A stretch of DNA of 64,000 nt. Source: Biformimicrobium ophioploci. GTDB lineage: Bacteria > Pseudomonadota > Gammaproteobacteria > Pseudomonadales > Cellvibrionaceae. A program made the position numbers and the translations under genes. Where the stretch lies: the NCBI RefSeq assembly GCF_030270605.1, contig NZ_BSYJ01000004.1, forward strand, positions 310,001 to 374,000, given 5' to 3'. How positions within the stretch are numbered: the first letter of the stretch is position 1; each line of letters opens with the position of its first letter. The notes under the pieces were generated by a model that saw nothing but the letters and a program-made list of their open reading frames with translations, did no database searches and had not been told where the DNA came from. Shown here one piece after another: positions 46,125 to 54,516 of this stretch.

Positions 46125-46784
46125 ATGTCAGCTTCTAAGATGTTTCTATTTTTTGCATTGAGCGCTTTTTTATGTAGTTTCAGTGCTGCGTCAGAGCCTG
46201 CAAAAGGTGAAAAAAAGCCGCCCGCCGTGCAGGGGGTGATGTTTGCGGGCGGCGCTACCATAGCGCCCTGGCGTTTCTACATTGGCAACCCGAATGAATG
46301 GATGAGGCCGGTTAAGACCCAGCAAGCAAAAACCAGGAGCCCCTCCAACGTGAAGATCGAGATGCTCACAGAAGATTCCGGGCTTGCGGTTCTAAAGGCG
46401 CAATGGCAAAAGGGCTCCACGGGGCAGATTTTGTGGCAGGGGGATTCCAGTATTAATGCGGCTGCCATTGCCGAGCATGGTGGTGCGTTGAGTCTGGTGT
46501 TACGTGTAGATGAGGTGCCGGATAAACCTGTGAGCCTTAGAATGGACTGCGGCTATCCTTGTTCCGGTTCGCTGAAGTTCGGCGATATTCTTTCTGCGCT
46601 GCCGAAAGGTGAATGGCTGAGAATCGGCATTCCGCTGGCATGCTTTGAGAATGCCGGTACGGATCTTCGGAAAATAGACTCACCGGCGGTCATCGTCACT
46701 TCAGGGAACCTGGGGCTGTCCATTCTTGATCTACGCCTGGCGCTCGATGTGCCAAAGGCATCCATGATCAGTTGTTCCGCATAA
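46125..46784 (+). CDS. Free-standing ExoP C-terminal-domain protein
   Basis: A 219-residue secreted protein with a signal peptide cleaved near FSAAS. From about residue 40 it aligns by eye with the C-terminal domains of the two ExoP-type GH3 enzymes of this locus. It shares APW near the start, a CGxxC pair, GEWxxIxIPLxCF, a D-x-x-K/R segment and a final Cys. There is no catalytic domain. A strong AGGAGG ribosome site precedes it. It is the last of the plus-strand set and ends at a bidirectional terminator. It may pair with GH3 no. 2, which lacks this domain, or bind glucan by itself. Confidence 0.8.
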   Translation: MSASKMFLFFALSAFLCSFSAASEPAKGEKKPPAVQGVMFAGGATIAPWRFYIGNPNEWMRPVKTQQAKTRSPSNVKIEMLTEDSGLAVLKAQWQKGSTGQILWQGDSSINAAAIAEHGGALSLVLRVDEVPDKPVSLRMDCGYPCSGSLKFGDILSALPKGEWLRIGIPLACFENAGTDLRKIDSPAVIVTSGNLGLSILDLRLALDVPKASMISCSA

Positions 46785-46787
46785 AAA

Positions 46788-46813
46788 GAAAGCCCCGCAA
46801 AAGCGGGGCTTTC
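46788..46813. terminator. Bidirectional terminator between convergent genes
   Basis: GAAAGCCCCGC-AAAA-GCGGGGCTTTC, an 11-bp perfect stem in the 49-nt gap. It is followed by T-rich sequence on both strands. Confidence 0.9.
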
Positions 46814-46833
46814 TTCTTTCACTAAAGCGCTAT

Positions 46834-49095
46834 TTAAAAACAGCGATTAACGCTGGAGCTTTCATCGTAGTTCAGACTCCCGCTGACATCGCTTACACAG
46901 AACTCGACTGAAAGGTTGCCGCCGGCGCTGTTGGTGCTCTGCAGTACAGCTACACCGTTTGCATCGGTTACGCCGCTTACGCCAGTCTCAATAATTCCAC
47001 TGGTGAAGTTGCCGGAAACCGTAGCACCAGAAACAGGGTTGGCGTTGTTGTCCAGTACGGTCACTGTCGCCGTGCCGTACTTCTGGCCGCGACCGGCAGA
47101 CGCAGTTCCTACCACCACACCGGAAACATACATATCTGTCGCTGGTGCTGGCGGCGGGGCACTGCCTTGCTGGATATCATAACCGATCAGGTTAAAGCCG
47201 CCCGCACTGACCATGGTCATGACCTGCACACCGGAAACCAGTTCCACTTCTGTGGAGAAGTTTGCCCAAGTATTCCATGCCCCGGTGTTCGGGGTGGTAA
47301 GCGGACCGGTAACGTCCACGCCATCAAACTCAATATGGAAACTGCCACCATCCTGCGCCGAAGCCACTCGGAAAGTCATGGTATAGGTGCCGGCGGTCTG
47401 TACGTCGACGGTGTAGTTCAGCCACTCGCCCGGGTCGATCCAGCCCACGTTGGTGGAACCTTCATTAGTGGCCTCGATGTCGACGCCTACATCGAAGCGA
47501 TACTGGCCGCCCCAGTTTTCATCGTCGATATCGTGGTAGGCCACGCCTTCACCGCCGTGGTCGAAGTCGGCCGCAAACAGCATGGAGCTGGTCGGTATGA
47601 CGGTGGGGCTGCCAAAGAAGGGGCCGGGTGGTGGTGGCGGTGGCGGGGTAGGCGCTGCGGGTGCATCACCGGCTGCTGTCAGGTAGGCGAGTGTCGCCGG
47701 TCCATTCAGGGATGCATTGTCACCATTGGCGGTGATCTTGCCGGCGTGCTGACCGCGGTCAACGGTTCCCCACAGGTGACCACCACCGCCCCATGGGCGC
47801 AAGGAAAAATCACCGGATGGTAGCTCAAGCCATTCCCACTTTTCTGCATTACCAATCGTGCTGGCTGATACGGTCATCGGCAGACCGTCACCGGTTGCAG
47901 AAACGTAGTTGCCGTTATCTGCACGCAGAGCCACATGGCCGTTGCCTGCATCTACCACGGTAAAGTTTTCACCGCTGGCCTTGCTATAGCTGGCCTTGTT
48001 TGCCTTCAGATTGGTGCCGTCCAGGCTTACGAACATGCCCGCGCCACGGCTGAAGATGCCAATTTCGGCGCCCAGCGGGATCGACGGCGCACCACTGGAG
48101 GGCCAGGTCGTCTCTGCAAGCTCAGGCTTCCATACGGTACCGGCAACATTCAGTTTATTCTTGAGGTTCTCCAGGTCCATATCATTGGCGCCGAGCCACT
48201 GGAACTGTTGCCAGCCGATATGGTAGGTCTCGAATGCTGCGTTGTAGCCATTCTCGGTGTCGCCCGGCCAGAACTCGGTACAGATCAGCGCTGGGTAATC
48301 GGTACTGGCGAGGAACGGGGCAATGGTCTTCTCGATATCCGGCAGGTTCCAGTATCCATGGAAGGCGAAAGCCGCGTTGTCCCAGGAAACCCCCTGGGAC
48401 TTCAGCATATCCGCGCCCTCGATGGCGGCGCTCCCCGGGAAGAACGACATGAAGGAACCGAGCAGGATCATGGTGTCCGGTGCGATGCCACGGATATGAT
48501 TGTACATGATCAACTGGTTGTCCCAGTCCTGCTGGGTCCAGTTGGACAGCGTGGACGGCGCCGGCTCGTTGTGTGCCTCGAAAATTACATGAGTTTCATT
48601 CTTATAGCGCTCTCCATACAGGGACCAGAAATCAAGGGTCTTTTGCATACTGTGGATCGCGCCGTTTTCGCCGTTGTTACCGATTGTAATGATCAGGTAC
48701 AGGTCGGTGTTTCGGGTGCGCTGTACCAGCTCATCCGCTAGTGCCAGATTGATGCCAACCGGATCCGGGTTCTGGCCAGCATCCCCTTCCAAGTAGAGGT
48801 GGACAGTGTTATAGCCATATTCGGTGGAAAGCTTGGTTAGCGATGCCTCCGAGGGCATGACGGCCGGCAGGGTGCCGTAGGGGTCACCACCATCAAAAGA
48901 AAGGCTCACGCCACGTAGCGTGGTGCCGCGGTCTGACAGGATTACGTTGTAGCCAAGAGACTGATCGATATAGGGTCTGTCGCGTACTGCCAGGGCATCA
49001 CTACTTGCCAGCACGAATACCAGTGCGCCTAATAACTTCGCACATCGATCCTTGAGTGAGGCCCGTTCGGGTATGGGTATGGTTGTTATCATCAC
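46834..49095 (-). CDS. Secreted GH5 glycosidase with trefoil-like, CBM6 and Ig-like modules
   Basis: A 753-residue multidomain enzyme. The signal peptide ends near SSDALA (residue 36) after a long N-region. The GH5 domain (about 45-325) has acid/base Glu177 (EAHNEP) and nucleophile Glu274 (CTEFW). A fascin/trefoil-like module (about 340-470, VALRADNGNYVSA) follows, then a Pro-rich linker, a CBM6-like module (about 510-640, GVAYHDIDDENWGGQYR...GWIDPGEWLNYTV) and a C-terminal Ig-like domain. It is expected to be an extracellular endo-acting enzyme on beta-glucan, with CBM6 often binding beta-1,3 or beta-1,4 glucans. The exact GH5 subfamily is not assigned. It lies downstream of GH3 no. 3 on the same strand with its own leader. 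Confidence 0.9.
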   Translation of the reverse strand: MMITTIPIPERASLKDRCAKLLGALVFVLASSDALAVRDRPYIDQSLGYNVILSDRGTTLRGVSLSFDGGDPYGTLPAVMPSEASLTKLSTEYGYNTVHLYLEGDAGQNPDPVGINLALADELVQRTRNTDLYLIITIGNNGENGAIHSMQKTLDFWSLYGERYKNETHVIFEAHNEPAPSTLSNWTQQDWDNQLIMYNHIRGIAPDTMILLGSFMSFFPGSAAIEGADMLKSQGVSWDNAAFAFHGYWNLPDIEKTIAPFLASTDYPALICTEFWPGDTENGYNAAFETYHIGWQQFQWLGANDMDLENLKNKLNVAGTVWKPELAETTWPSSGAPSIPLGAEIGIFSRGAGMFVSLDGTNLKANKASYSKASGENFTVVDAGNGHVALRADNGNYVSATGDGLPMTVSASTIGNAEKWEWLELPSGDFSLRPWGGGGHLWGTVDRGQHAGKITANGDNASLNGPATLAYLTAAGDAPAAPTPPPPPPPGPFFGSPTVIPTSSMLFAADFDHGGEGVAYHDIDDENWGGQYRFDVGVDIEATNEGSTNVGWIDPGEWLNYTVDVQTAGTYTMTFRVASAQDGGSFHIEFDGVDVTGPLTTPNTGAWNTWANFSTEVELVSGVQVMTMVSAGGFNLIGYDIQQGSAPPPAPATDMYVSGVVVGTASAGRGQKYGTATVTVLDNNANPVSGATVSGNFTSGIIETGVSGVTDANGVAVLQSTNSAGGNLSVEFCVSDVSGSLNYDESSSVNRCF

Positions 49096-49434
49096 TGTGT
49101 TCCATATTTATTATTTGTTGTGCAGGCATCGAAGAAAGCCCCTAAAAAAGTGGGTTCGAGCGCTTGCATGATGGAAATAACTTTATGAGTACCGCCTGTT
49201 ATTTCCTGCCTGGCCTCAAAAGAGACTGCGCCAGGGAACCTCTGGGTACATCTTTGCTGGCGTTGGGAAAAAGAGGGGGCGCAACACCCCCCAAGAGACC
49301 AGCAACATCTGCCGTTGATAGGCAAACTCGGGACTGCTGATTAGAGAAAGCTTGCGGCCAATAGCTGTGGTAAGGGTTTACGAGCTATGGCCGTCTCTGT
49401 TTATTGATAGCGTTGGCTGAAACTGGCCCGCTAG
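49096..49434. other. Intergenic region between GH3 no. 3 and GH5
   Basis: A 339-nt gap on the minus strand. It holds the terminator at 49267-49292 and presumably the GH5 promoter. No ORF or further repeat is seen. Confidence 0.5.
49267..49292 (-). terminator. Putative terminator of GH3 no. 3
   Basis: On the minus strand GGGGG-loop-CCCCC is followed by TCTTTTTC, about 145 nt past the GH3 stop. Confidence 0.6.
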
Positions 49435-52014
49435 TTACTGTTCCGGAGTTGCAGCCATTTCAGGGCTGCAGCTGTGGGTTTCTGAGCCTGATGCGCCGAT
49501 GGAAACATTACTGAATGTCAGGTCCAGGCTTGCGGCGCTCGATAGCTCGAACGGTGCACTTACCTTGCTGAAGTCAACATTGTTTGTATTGAAGCAGCCA
49601 AGGCTGATGCTGATGCTATTCCACTCTCCGGGCGTGAAACCCTTGATCAGTGGGGCAATGTCGAATGCCGAACTGCAGTTATCTCCGCAGTGCAAATTGG
49701 CGAAAACCGGCGCGCCAGAGTTCTGATCGATCTTAAGCTCGATATTCAGTGCTGAATCGGCAGCAAGGTAGTGCGAGAAGTCCAGGCGGTTATTCTCTGC
49801 GCGCAGGCGCACGGAGCCGGTTCCGTTGCCGCTCCACACAACGTTGCGAGAATCTTCCTGGGTATTGCGGTCGACCGCAGAAATGCTGACTTCCGGCATT
49901 TCATGGCGGTTGCCAGTCATTTCTATTTCGCTGCCCTGGCTGTTGACGATAACCAGGTGCCACGGAGCCAACGGTCGCGCGTCGAACAATTCAGCGGTGG
50001 CCGGCGCGGCATTGCTGCCGTTCGGCCGGTCTTCCGGCAGGTTTGCGGCAAGTAGATCCTGCTGACCTGCGCCAAGCCCGTATCCGTAGGCAAACAGCGG
50101 TTCGTAGGCGGTATCGTTACGGTTGATGACCTTCTGCTCCAGGGTCATCGGCCAGGTAAAGGAGAGGCGGCCAGTAAAGTCGTGATTGACTTCGCCGTCG
50201 GCTTTTCGGAACAGCACATCAGAGACTGCCGCACCCTCGCTGCCCGGCAGCCATGCGACTGCGAACGCATCGGACGCATTGATTTCCGGGTTTACCCAAA
50301 GTGGGCGGCCGGTGAGAAATACCGATACAACAGGGATACCTTTTGACTGCAGGCTTTTGAGTACCTTCAGGTCAGCGTGCGAACCTGCCTGGTATTCCAG
50401 GGTCTTCAGGTCGCCTTGCATTTCCGCATAGGGGTTTTCCCCGTAGACGACGATCGCCACATCTGGTTTGGCCTCATTTGCGAACGAACCGTCAATACTC
50501 AGGCTGGCCTTGCCACCGGCTGACTCGACTGCAGCCCGGATGCCATCGTAAATGGAGGTGGCACCGGGAAAATCTGCATTGGTGTTGCCGGTGCCCTGCC
50601 AGGAAATGGTCCAGCCGCCGGCCTGCTTGCCGATGTTGTCTGCACCGTCCCCGGCTACCAGCACTTTGATATCGCGGCTGAGCGGCAGCAGGTTATTTTG
50701 GTTTTTCAGCAACACGATGGACTCGCGAACGGCCTGACGCGCGATTTCGCGATGCTCTTCGGAACCGATGATGTCGGTGCTGCCAGCGAGTGCGCGCTCG
50801 GCGGGGGGCGCATCGAACAGCCCGGCGCGCAGCTTGACCCGCAAAATACGCGTTACGGCATCATCGAGGCGTGCCATCGGGATTTCACCGCTTTCAACCT
50901 GTTTAACCGTGTTGCGGTACAGGCTCTTCCAGTCCTCATTTGAGGCCATGAACATATCGAGCCCGGCATTGATGGTCTGCGGGCAGCTGGTTTCAGAGCA
51001 GCCCGGGACAAAACTGTGGCCCAGCCAGTCGCCGACCACGAAGCCATCAAAACCCATCTGCTCCTTCAGCACATTGGTCAGCATATATTCGCTGCCGTGC
51101 AGTTTCTCGCCATTCCAGCTGTTGAAGGAGGCCATCACCGTCTGGACGCCAGCTTCAAGCGCCGAAAAATAGCCCTGACCATGAATGTCCCGCAGTTCCT
51201 GTTCTGAGACCCGGGTGTCGCCACGATCGATACCCAGGTGGGTGCCGCCGTCGCCGATAAAGTGTTTGGCGGTGGATACCAGTCGCCCGTCGCCAAAGCT
51301 GGAATCACCCTGCCCCTGGATACCCCTGACGATTTCGCCCGCGTAAGCCCGGACTAGCTCCGGATCTTCAGAGTAGCCTTCATAGGTGCGACCCCAGTGA
51401 TCATCGCGTGCAGTGGCGACGGTGGGGGCGAAGATCCAGTCGATACCCGTTACCGCAACTTCCCGTGCAGTTGCTTCACCGATCTTGCGCATCAGGTCCG
51501 GATTCTGGGTGGCCCCAAGGCCGATGTTGTGGGGGAATAGCGTCGCGCCGATCACGTTATTGTGGCCGTGGACCGCGTCGGTGCCCCAGATTATGGGAAT
51601 CCCCAGCTTGCCATCGGAGTTGTCCATTGAGGCGGCATAGTAGGCTTGCGCCAGGTCGATCCATTCCTGGGGGGTGGCGTACTTGTTATTTGCCGGGAAG
51701 CTGCCGCCGCCGTTGAGTACAGACCCCAGGTGGAAGTCCCTGACGTCTTCAGGCGTTGTGAACTTGATCTCTGTCTGAATGATCTGGCCGACTTTCTCTT
51801 CAATGCTCAACCGGGAGAGTATCTGGCTTACTTCCTCTTCGAGTTTCTGATCCTGCTGAACTTCGCTTTCCATTCTGGGCCAGGTAATGCCCTCCGCAGT
51901 GGGCGTCTTGGTAACCTGGTCGGAGTTTTTCCCTTGAAGGTCAGACTCGCAACCTGCGATTGAGAGGAGCGAGATACTGAGCGCGAGCGCGCTGCGCGAG
52001 AATATAGTGGCCAT
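49435..52014 (-). CDS. GH3 exo-beta-glucanase, ExoP type (lipoprotein), second copy
   Basis: An 859-residue GH3 lipoprotein (SIAGC, Cys22), paralogous to the one at 39717 over its whole length. It has WGTDAVHGHNN, KHFIGDGGT, nucleophile Asp329 (FVVGDW), SGGWTISWQ-type loop (AGGWTISWQGTGN), and an ExoP-type C-terminal domain (APW...CGDNC...GEW...LGCF...C). Expected role: removal of glucose from beta-glucan oligosaccharides at the membrane surface in the periplasm. It is divergent from the LytS kinase at 52309 across a 294-bp region, so that regulator pair probably controls it. Confidence 0.93.
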   Translation of the reverse strand: MATIFSRSALALSISLLSIAGCESDLQGKNSDQVTKTPTAEGITWPRMESEVQQDQKLEEEVSQILSRLSIEEKVGQIIQTEIKFTTPEDVRDFHLGSVLNGGGSFPANNKYATPQEWIDLAQAYYAASMDNSDGKLGIPIIWGTDAVHGHNNVIGATLFPHNIGLGATQNPDLMRKIGEATAREVAVTGIDWIFAPTVATARDDHWGRTYEGYSEDPELVRAYAGEIVRGIQGQGDSSFGDGRLVSTAKHFIGDGGTHLGIDRGDTRVSEQELRDIHGQGYFSALEAGVQTVMASFNSWNGEKLHGSEYMLTNVLKEQMGFDGFVVGDWLGHSFVPGCSETSCPQTINAGLDMFMASNEDWKSLYRNTVKQVESGEIPMARLDDAVTRILRVKLRAGLFDAPPAERALAGSTDIIGSEEHREIARQAVRESIVLLKNQNNLLPLSRDIKVLVAGDGADNIGKQAGGWTISWQGTGNTNADFPGATSIYDGIRAAVESAGGKASLSIDGSFANEAKPDVAIVVYGENPYAEMQGDLKTLEYQAGSHADLKVLKSLQSKGIPVVSVFLTGRPLWVNPEINASDAFAVAWLPGSEGAAVSDVLFRKADGEVNHDFTGRLSFTWPMTLEQKVINRNDTAYEPLFAYGYGLGAGQQDLLAANLPEDRPNGSNAAPATAELFDARPLAPWHLVIVNSQGSEIEMTGNRHEMPEVSISAVDRNTQEDSRNVVWSGNGTGSVRLRAENNRLDFSHYLAADSALNIELKIDQNSGAPVFANLHCGDNCSSAFDIAPLIKGFTPGEWNSISISLGCFNTNNVDFSKVSAPFELSSAASLDLTFSNVSIGASGSETHSCSPEMAATPEQ

Positions 52015-52308
52015 GTAAAGGGCGCCTTTGTTCTGCTTTTATTTCGGGTGACTTGCTGGTTTTCGCTTCAGCGTTCCTGTACAGCACGGTATCAAACGCG
52101 GGAAGGGCGCTACTACGGCGTTGCGACAAGAGGCGAAAAAGCAGCGATATCAGTAGTGCAGGGGTTCGTGCGCTTGATGTGGTGAGTACTTTGCCGGACG
52201 AAAAGGGTGGGATGAATTTGTCTTTGACTTGGGCCCCTGCTTCTGGATACTGCTAGCAATAATAACGGCAAAAAAGGCCTGTCTGGCAGGCTGACAAGAG
52301 CATCTGAA

Positions 52309-53457
52309 ATGGATACCTTTAGTCCGATTCTGAGTTCGCCAACGGCATTGAGATTGTTCCGGAGCAAAACGGCCCAGTTCTGGGGGCTCCAGCTGCTCGG
52401 CTGGACGGGTTATTTTCTCGTAGTCTACTTTGCGGTCGTGGCGCCGGAATTAAATGAAGACAACTGGCTGGTAAGTCACGCACATGTTTTTGTTGAGAGT
52501 GCCAGCGGGCTGCTGCTTTCGGTTTGTCTGCATTATTTTTTGCGGGCAATGGTGCGTAAGCCATTTCACATTGCGGTGGTAGGCAGCGTATTAGGGGCTG
52601 CGATCGTTGCTGCGATCTGGAACTTCGTCAAGCTGACAACGTTTAACATACTTTACCAGCAATACTGGCTGGGCTGGGGTTGGTCCGGGTTTGGTGGCTG
52701 GTACCTGTTCTCTTTTGCAACCATGCTTTCCTGGATGGGGCTTTACTTCCTGTTCAGGGTTTACCGGCAGCTGGAACAAGAGCATAACAAGGCGCTTGAA
52801 GCGGAGAATGCCGCAAAAGAGGCCCAGCTAAAGATGCTGAGGTACCAGCTAAACCCGCATTTCATGTTCAACACCATGAATGCGATCTCGACCCTGGTGT
52901 TGAAGCGGGATAATGAAGCCGCGGCCAATATGCTGGATCATCTCTGTCAGTTCCTGCGCACTTCACTGGAAAGCAATCCCTCTATTCAGGCGACCCTGCG
53001 ATCCGAGCTTGAAGTATTGGATCTGTACCTTTCAATTGAAAAGGCAAGGTTTGGAGCGCGATTAAAGTACCGTACCTGTGTTTCGGATGAAGCCCGAGAC
53101 GCTCTGGTCCCCAACCTTATTCTGCAACCACTTGTTGAAAATGCGATCAAATATGCGGTTTCCGCAAGCAAAGAGGGCGGAGAGTTGTTACTTGAGGCCG
53201 GTAAGGAAGACGGCGAGCTTGTCGTCAGGCTCTCTGATAACGGACCCGGCCTGGAAGGCGCTTCTCATCAGGACTCGGCGAGGGCGGGAATAGGCTTGAA
53301 AAATACCTGGACGCGGCTCAAGACACTTTATGACGATGATTATACCTTTCAGTTATTCGACAATGTCCCGCATGGGCTTGTCGTTGAAATCCGGATTCCG
53401 TACCAGTCGGGAGCAATTCTAAATGAGCGGGATGAAGTTGCGTACGCTATTGGTTGA
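52309..53457 (+). CDS. LytS-type sensor histidine kinase, second copy
   Basis: A 382-residue membrane kinase similar to the one at 36695. Helices lie at about 25-150, followed by phospho-acceptor motif QLNPHFMFNTMN with His184 and an ATPase domain with LQPLVENAIKYA and AGIGLKNTWTRL. Its end overlaps the response-regulator gene by 35 nt. It is divergent from GH3 no. 3 (52014); the 294-bp region between them holds both promoters and no motif I can name. Confidence 0.92.
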   Translation: MDTFSPILSSPTALRLFRSKTAQFWGLQLLGWTGYFLVVYFAVVAPELNEDNWLVSHAHVFVESASGLLLSVCLHYFLRAMVRKPFHIAVVGSVLGAAIVAAIWNFVKLTTFNILYQQYWLGWGWSGFGGWYLFSFATMLSWMGLYFLFRVYRQLEQEHNKALEAENAAKEAQLKMLRYQLNPHFMFNTMNAISTLVLKRDNEAAANMLDHLCQFLRTSLESNPSIQATLRSELEVLDLYLSIEKARFGARLKYRTCVSDEARDALVPNLILQPLVENAIKYAVSASKEGGELLLEAGKEDGELVVRLSDNGPGLEGASHQDSARAGIGLKNTWTRLKTLYDDDYTFQLFDNVPHGLVVEIRIPYQSGAILNERDEVAYAIG

Positions 53458-54247
53458 TGATGAGCCGCTGGCCCTTGAGGGGCTTCGGCTACGGCTGGCC
53501 CAGCTTGAAGGGGTTGAGGTCGTTGCGGAATGCGACAGCGGCAAGGAAGCGATAGATGAGTGCGCTCGGCTGGCGCCAGACTTGGTATTTCTGGATATGG
53601 ACATGCCGGGCCTGAGCGGGCTGGAGGTGGCCGAGGAACTGAAGCAGGGCGCGAATCCAGCCATTATTTTTGTCACTGCCCACCAGGAATATGCGGTGAG
53701 TGCCCTCGATCTTGGAGCAGAAGATTACCTTCTGAAGCCGGCGAGCCTCGGCAGGCTGCGTCAGGCGGTTGAGCGTGCCCGTCAGAAGACGGGAGCGTTG
53801 GATGACACTGTTCAGGAGCGTTTGCTGACCGCGCTGCATGATGTGTCTGGCATATCCATGCCGGAGCTGCAGGAGTGGCTTGAGACTGATGGTCCGCTGC
53901 CGATTCCTTACCCGGAAAAAATTGCGATCAAGAACTCGGATAATGACATTGTCATGGTGCCGGCGCGTTCCATAGACTGGATTGATGCGGCAGGGGATTA
54001 CATGTGTATCCATGTAGGTGAGCAAACCCACATTCTTCGCATTACCCTGAAAAAACTTCAGCAACTGCTGGACCCGAAACTATTTTTCAGGATCCACAAG
54101 TCCACGATCGTCAACGGTGAGCGTGTTCAGAAGATCATCCCGATGCGAAACAACGAGTGTATTCTGGAGCTCGAGGGAGAAATCCGGCTCAAGGCCAGTC
54201 GTAATTATAGGGATCAGGTGCAGGCTCTGAAAGAGTCTGCTCGTTAA
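53423..54247 (+). CDS. LytTR-family response regulator, second copy
   Basis: A 274-residue regulator. The receiver has DDE at 12-14 and phospho-acceptor Asp58 (FLDMDMPG). The LytTR domain spans about 160-270 (WIDAAGDYMCIHVGEQ, FFRIHKSTIVNG, SRNYRDQ). The start at 53423 has GGGAG about 9 nt upstream, inside the kinase gene; an ATG at 53432 is less well placed. It lies upstream of the TonB receptor at 54517 and probably activates it and the GH3/GH5 genes. Confidence 0.93.
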   Translation: MSGMKLRTLLVDDEPLALEGLRLRLAQLEGVEVVAECDSGKEAIDECARLAPDLVFLDMDMPGLSGLEVAEELKQGANPAIIFVTAHQEYAVSALDLGAEDYLLKPASLGRLRQAVERARQKTGALDDTVQERLLTALHDVSGISMPELQEWLETDGPLPIPYPEKIAIKNSDNDIVMVPARSIDWIDAAGDYMCIHVGEQTHILRITLKKLQQLLDPKLFFRIHKSTIVNGERVQKIIPMRNNECILELEGEIRLKASRNYRDQVQALKESAR

Positions 54248-54516
54248 AAGCCTGAGACTTCCATTTCTCTTGAGCGTTTCATCGCTCAAGAATCTCTTCT
54301 TGTCGTAACCAATAGAGCAGAACGCGCGACATCTAGGGGTTATTTCCCCATGCCGTTTTGCCATTGAGGGCATCTTCCAAGCGTCGCAAACTAACTATCG
54401 GCGGGCGATTGGTTTTCTCAAAGTACGCTGTTCAAGCAATGGTGAAATTTTCGCATGCCCTGGCTGGAAGTAGCTGCCAATAACCAAAAAACGATCTACA
54501 AGAGAGAAACACACCG

